The translations under genes and the position numbers were made by a program. Under the pieces are notes generated by a model that did no database searches, was not told the DNA's origin, and saw only the letters and a list, made by a program, of their open reading frames with translations. A DNA stretch of 8,639 nt from assembly GCA_964384675.1 (NCBI GenBank), contig CAYLNK010000294.1, positions 1 through 8,639 of the forward strand, in the 5' to 3' direction. Source of the DNA: CAYLNK01 sp964384675 (GTDB lineage: Bacteria > Acidobacteriota > Thermoanaerobaculia > UBA5066). Below, piece by piece: positions 6,534 to 8,639 of the stretch. Position 1 is the first letter of the stretch; each line of letters begins with the position of its first letter.

Positions 6534-7651
6534 GCCGCAGCGTCGAGGAGCGCGCGACCGAGGCGCTCGCGGGCCCGGTCGGCCCGGACCACCTGCTCCG
6601 GAAGCTGCTGGAGGACCTCGTCGAGGAGCGCCGCCGGCTGGATCGCCGTCTGGAGCGGATCAGCCGGATCTCGGACGGCTACCAGGCGCAGCTGCGCGAT
6701 GTGAACCGCGACCTCTCGGAGGCCAACGAGCGGCTCACCACGGCCCTCTCGGAGGTGCGGACGCTGCGAGGCTTCATCCCGATGTGCACACGCTGCAAGC
6801 GGGTGAGGGACGACGAGGGGTACTGGGGCGAGGTGGCCAGCTACCTCGGCAAGCACTCCGACGCGATCCTGAGCCAGGGGATGTGCCCGGCCTGCGTGCG
6901 GGGGGAGGAGCCCGAGACGACCGTCGTCTCCGGCAGGCCGGCGACGTCGGGCTCCGAGGAGGACGGGGTGGCGGAGAGCACCCACCTGGCAGGCCTCCTC
7001 TCGAACCCGGCCTTCGCGGGCCACCCGCTCCTCGACGAGTACGCCCGCCTGTCGCGCCGGTTCACGAAGCTCGCCCACCGGCTCGAGAAGATCTCCCGCA
7101 TCTCGGACGGCTTCCAGGCGCAGCTGCGCGAGCTCAACGACGCGCTGCAGCGCGCCTCCCGGACGGACCCGCTCACCGGCCTCGCGAACCGGCGGGAGAT
7201 GATGGAGCGGCTGCACGCCGAGGCGAACCGCTCGTTCCGCAACAGCCGGCCCTTCGTGCTGGTGATGATCGACCTCGACGAGTTCAAGGCGGTCAACGAC
7301 ACCTACGGGCACGACGCGGGCGACGCCGTCCTGAAGGAGGTGGCGATCCTGTTCCGCACCAACCTCCGGAGCTTCGACCTGTGCGCCCGCTGGGGGGGCG
7401 AGGAGTTCCTCCTGCTCCTCGCCGAGACGCCTCCGGAGATGGCGGTCGTGACGGCCGAGAAGCTGCGCAGCCTGGCCGAGGCGGTCCGCCTGCCCCACGG
7501 CGGCGCCGAGCTGCGCATCACGTTCAGCGCCGGCGTCGCGACGCACCCGCCCGAAGGCAACGTCGAGGACACGATCCGCGAGGCCGACCAGGCGCTCTAC
7601 CAGGCCAAGCGCGCGGGGCGGAACCGCGTCGTGGTGGCGGCGCCGCTGTGA
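6530..7651 (+). CDS. siaD: SiaD-like diguanylate cyclase with duplicated stalk and inserted Cys4 module
   Basis: The product has 373 residues if started at TTG 6530, which overlaps the siaC stop by four bases (TTGA) and has AGAGGG just upstream. Order: helical stalk 1 about 15-75, containing RLERISRISDGYQAQLR (40-56); a four-cysteine module with C86-x2-C89, RDDEGYW and C119-x2-C122; a hydrophilic linker about 124-150; stalk 2 about 155-208, containing RLEKISRISDGFQAQLR (184-200); then GGDEF about 209-373. The cyclase has metal-binding D248/D250, the signature GGEEF (289-293) and an intact RxxD product-inhibition site (280-283) five residues before it, so it should make c-di-GMP and be feedback-inhibited. 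Ordinary SiaD has one stalk and about 230-270 residues. A GTG at 6968 (residue 147), with perfect AGGAGG five bases upstream, would give such a 227-residue protein in the same frame. Both forms may be made. The family call is firm; the true start is less so. Confidence 0.87.
   Translation: MSRSVEERATEALAGPVGPDHLLRKLLEDLVEERRRLDRRLERISRISDGYQAQLRDVNRDLSEANERLTTALSEVRTLRGFIPMCTRCKRVRDDEGYWGEVASYLGKHSDAILSQGMCPACVRGEEPETTVVSGRPATSGSEEDGVAESTHLAGLLSNPAFAGHPLLDEYARLSRRFTKLAHRLEKISRISDGFQAQLRELNDALQRASRTDPLTGLANRREMMERLHAEANRSFRNSRPFVLVMIDLDEFKAVNDTYGHDAGDAVLKEVAILFRTNLRSFDLCARWGGEEFLLLLAETPPEMAVVTAEKLRSLAEAVRLPHGGAELRITFSAGVATHPPEGNVEDTIREADQALYQAKRAGRNRVVVAAPL
6647..6715 (+). repeat. SiaD stalk repeat, copy 1
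   Basis: Codes for residues 40-62 of the long SiaD. It matches copy 2 at 17 of 23 residues, with mostly conservative changes in the rest. Within it, 6668-6699 matches 7100-7131 at 31 of 32 bases; the single difference is TAC versus TTC (Tyr/Phe). The copies are exactly 432 bases apart, in the same reading frame. Confidence 0.85.
6782..6895 (+). other. Four-cysteine CxxC...CxxC module inserted in SiaD
   Basis: Residues 85-122 of the long SiaD read MC-x2-CK, then RVRDDEGYW, a Y-x3-HSD stretch, and MCP-x-C. This pattern recurs at the ends of many bacterial PAS, receiver and other sensor proteins, usually written as C-x2-CK-x-IRDD-x-GYW...HS...G-I-CP-x-C. Its role is not established as far as I know. 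Four cysteines in two CxxC pairs could bind zinc, iron or an iron-sulfur centre, or act as a redox switch. Metal binding is inferred. Confidence 0.7.
6957..6970 (+). promoter_or_regulatory. Internal ribosome binding site and GTG start for short SiaD
   Basis: AGGAGG (6957-6962), five bases, then GTG (6968-6970), in frame with the long ORF. The protein from here would be 227 residues with one stalk and the GGDEF domain, which is the normal SiaD layout. The preceding linker (GEEPETTVVSG to SGSEEDG) is low in structure, as expected at a boundary between two once-separate genes. A caution is that GAGGAGGAC also simply encodes Glu-Glu-Asp, a common run in GC-rich genes. Confidence 0.45.
7079..7147 (+). 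repeat. SiaD stalk repeat, copy 2
   Basis: Codes for residues 184-206 of the long SiaD, directly before DPLTGLANRR, where the GGDEF domain begins. This is the copy in the position occupied by the single stalk of ordinary SiaD. It pairs with copy 1 at 6647-6715. Confidence 0.85.
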
Positions 7652-7664
7652 CGCGACGCGCCGC

Positions 7665-8639
7665 GTGATCCCGCGCGGTGCGGCGGCGGCCCTCGCCGCC
7701 CTGGTCCTGTCGTCGGCTGGCGCGGCGACCGGTCTCCTCGCGCCGGTCGACCTCTTCGTGCGCGACGTCGTGCTCCGGACCCTGCCGCGGCGAGACGCGA
7801 GGTCGGTGACCGTCGTCCTGGTGGACGAGGACGCCCTTCGCTCCGAGGGCCCATGGCCGTGGAGCCGCGAGCTCCTGGCGCGGCTCGTCGATCGCGTCCG
7901 TGAGTCGGGAGCCCGCGGCGTGGTCCTCGACATCCTCCTGCCGGAGAGCCGTCCCGGAGACGACGTCCTCGCGGCGGCTCTCGCGCGCCTCCCGGCGGTG
8001 CTCGCGGTGGGGATCGACGATCGGCGCGGATGGCTGCTGCCAGCGGCGGGCCTCGCCGGCCGGGCGACTCTCGCGCACGTCAGCTTCGACACGGACCGCG
8101 ACGGCGTCGTGCGCCGCTTCCTGGCGACCCGGCAGGACGCCGAGCGCTCGCTCCCGGCGCTGGCCGTCGCCGCGGCGCGTCTCGTCGACCCGGAGCGCGT
8201 CGTGTCGGTGGGCGCCGTGCTGCGGCCCGGCTTCCGGGCGTCGGAGCCGCGGGCCGTCTCGGCCGCCGCCCTCCTTTCGGGCCGTCCCGCCGGCTCCCTG
8301 GCCGGCCGGATCGTCTTCGTCGGTGTGAGCGCCGCCGGGATCGGCGACCGCGTCGTGTCTCCGGTCTCGCCCGGCGGGAAGCCCGTCGCGGGCGTGATGG
8401 TCCAGGCGGCCGCCGCCGAGTCGCTCCTGTCGGGCGACGTGCTCCGGCCCGTCGCGCCGCTCCTCACCGGCCTCCTCGCGTGCGTGGCGAGCCTTCTCGC
8501 GGCGCGGCGGAAGGGCCCTCTGGCCGCTCTCGCCACGGCGCTCTCCCCGTTCCCGGCCAGTGTGATGGTCCTCTCGGTGAACGGCCTGGAGCTCCCCGCC
8601 GTGACCGCCGCGGCCGGTGCCGTCGTCGTCACCGCCCCC
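7665..8639 (+). CDS. CHASE2-domain membrane sensor, C-terminus cut by window end
   Basis: A frame open from GTG 7665 to the end of the window gives 325 residues. The start lies 13 bases after the siaD stop. No earlier start exists close by in this frame, and there is no clear ribosome site, so translation may rely on coupling. Residues 8-24 form a membrane anchor. CHASE2 spans about 27-262, with VTVVLVDEDALRSEGPWPWSRELLARLVDRV (48-78), GARGVVLDILLPE (82-94), FDTDRDGVVRR (141-151), IVFVGVSAAGIGDRVVSPV (216-234) and a final AAAAESLLSG (248-257), all typical of the family. Hydrophobic helices follow at about 264-280, 285-305 and 309-324, matching the usual CHASE2 plus three-helix layout. The output domain (adenylate cyclase, histidine kinase, GGDEF or PP2C) lies outside the window. 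CHASE2 is an extracytoplasmic sensor whose ligands are mostly unknown. Its position suggests it is co-transcribed with siaABCD. Confidence 0.85.
   Translation, partial: MIPRGAAAALAALVLSSAGAATGLLAPVDLFVRDVVLRTLPRRDARSVTVVLVDEDALRSEGPWPWSRELLARLVDRVRESGARGVVLDILLPESRPGDDVLAAALARLPAVLAVGIDDRRGWLLPAAGLAGRATLAHVSFDTDRDGVVRRFLATRQDAERSLPALAVAAARLVDPERVVSVGAVLRPGFRASEPRAVSAAALLSGRPAGSLAGRIVFVGVSAAGIGDRVVSPVSPGGKPVAGVMVQAAAAESLLSGDVLRPVAPLLTGLLACVASLLAARRKGPLAALATALSPFPASVMVLSVNGLELPAVTAAAGAVVVTAP

Noticed and set aside
7648..7668. GTG at 7648 as the start of the CHASE2 gene
   Set aside because: That frame reaches a stop after six codons. GTG 7665 opens the CHASE2 frame.
6437..8632. Minus-strand open frame of 731 codons across siaD and the CHASE2 gene
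   Set aside because: The translation is Arg/Ala/Ser/Thr-rich with no recognisable motifs, while the plus strand carries clear GGDEF and CHASE2 domains.

Overview
The window is very GC-rich and gene-dense, with a strong G/C bias at third codon positions and no gap longer than about 170 bases. It looks like chromosomal sequence from an environmental bacterium of the Acidobacteriota, Myxococcota or Desulfobacterota kind. This guess rests on GC content, an ImcH-like multiheme membrane cytochrome, and many multi-domain sensors (7TM-DISM-like, CHASE2, PP2C/SpoIIE, GGDEF). No rRNA, tRNA, mobile element or CRISPR array was seen, and the lineage cannot be fixed from this window.

Layout. (1) Positions 1-1022, minus strand: the N-terminal part of a 7TM-type sensor, cut by the window edge. 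(2) 1023-1191: a divergent intergenic region holding two inverted repeats. (3) 1192-2646, plus strand: a NapC/NirT-type inner-membrane cytochrome with three N-terminal membrane helices and six heme motifs, the first being the unusual CX3CH form. (4) 2702-3490: an exported HExxH zinc metallopeptidase of the peptidase-MA (gluzincin) type. (5) 3559-7651: four tightly packed genes that match the Pseudomonas aeruginosa siaABCD system: a membrane PP2C phosphatase (SiaA), a GHKL-fold Ser/Thr kinase (SiaB), a small phospho-switch protein (SiaC) and a diguanylate cyclase (SiaD). (6) 7665-8639: the N-terminal part of a CHASE2 sensor, 13 bases after siaD and cut by the window end.

How the genes work together. 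By analogy with P. aeruginosa, SiaB phosphorylates SiaC on a conserved threonine (T70 here), SiaA removes the phosphate when its periplasmic sensor is engaged, and unphosphorylated SiaC binds the SiaD stalk to switch on c-di-GMP synthesis. The key residues of all four proteins are present. The CHASE2 gene may be a fifth member of the unit.

The most unusual point is SiaD. It is much longer than the usual form. It carries two copies of the coiled-coil stalk motif (ending in ISRISDG-Y/F-QAQLR), with a four-cysteine CxxC...CxxC module between them. A perfect AGGAGG and a GTG codon inside the gene lie exactly where a normal-length SiaD would begin. This suggests a fusion of an extra stalk/Cys adaptor to SiaD, possibly giving two products from one frame.
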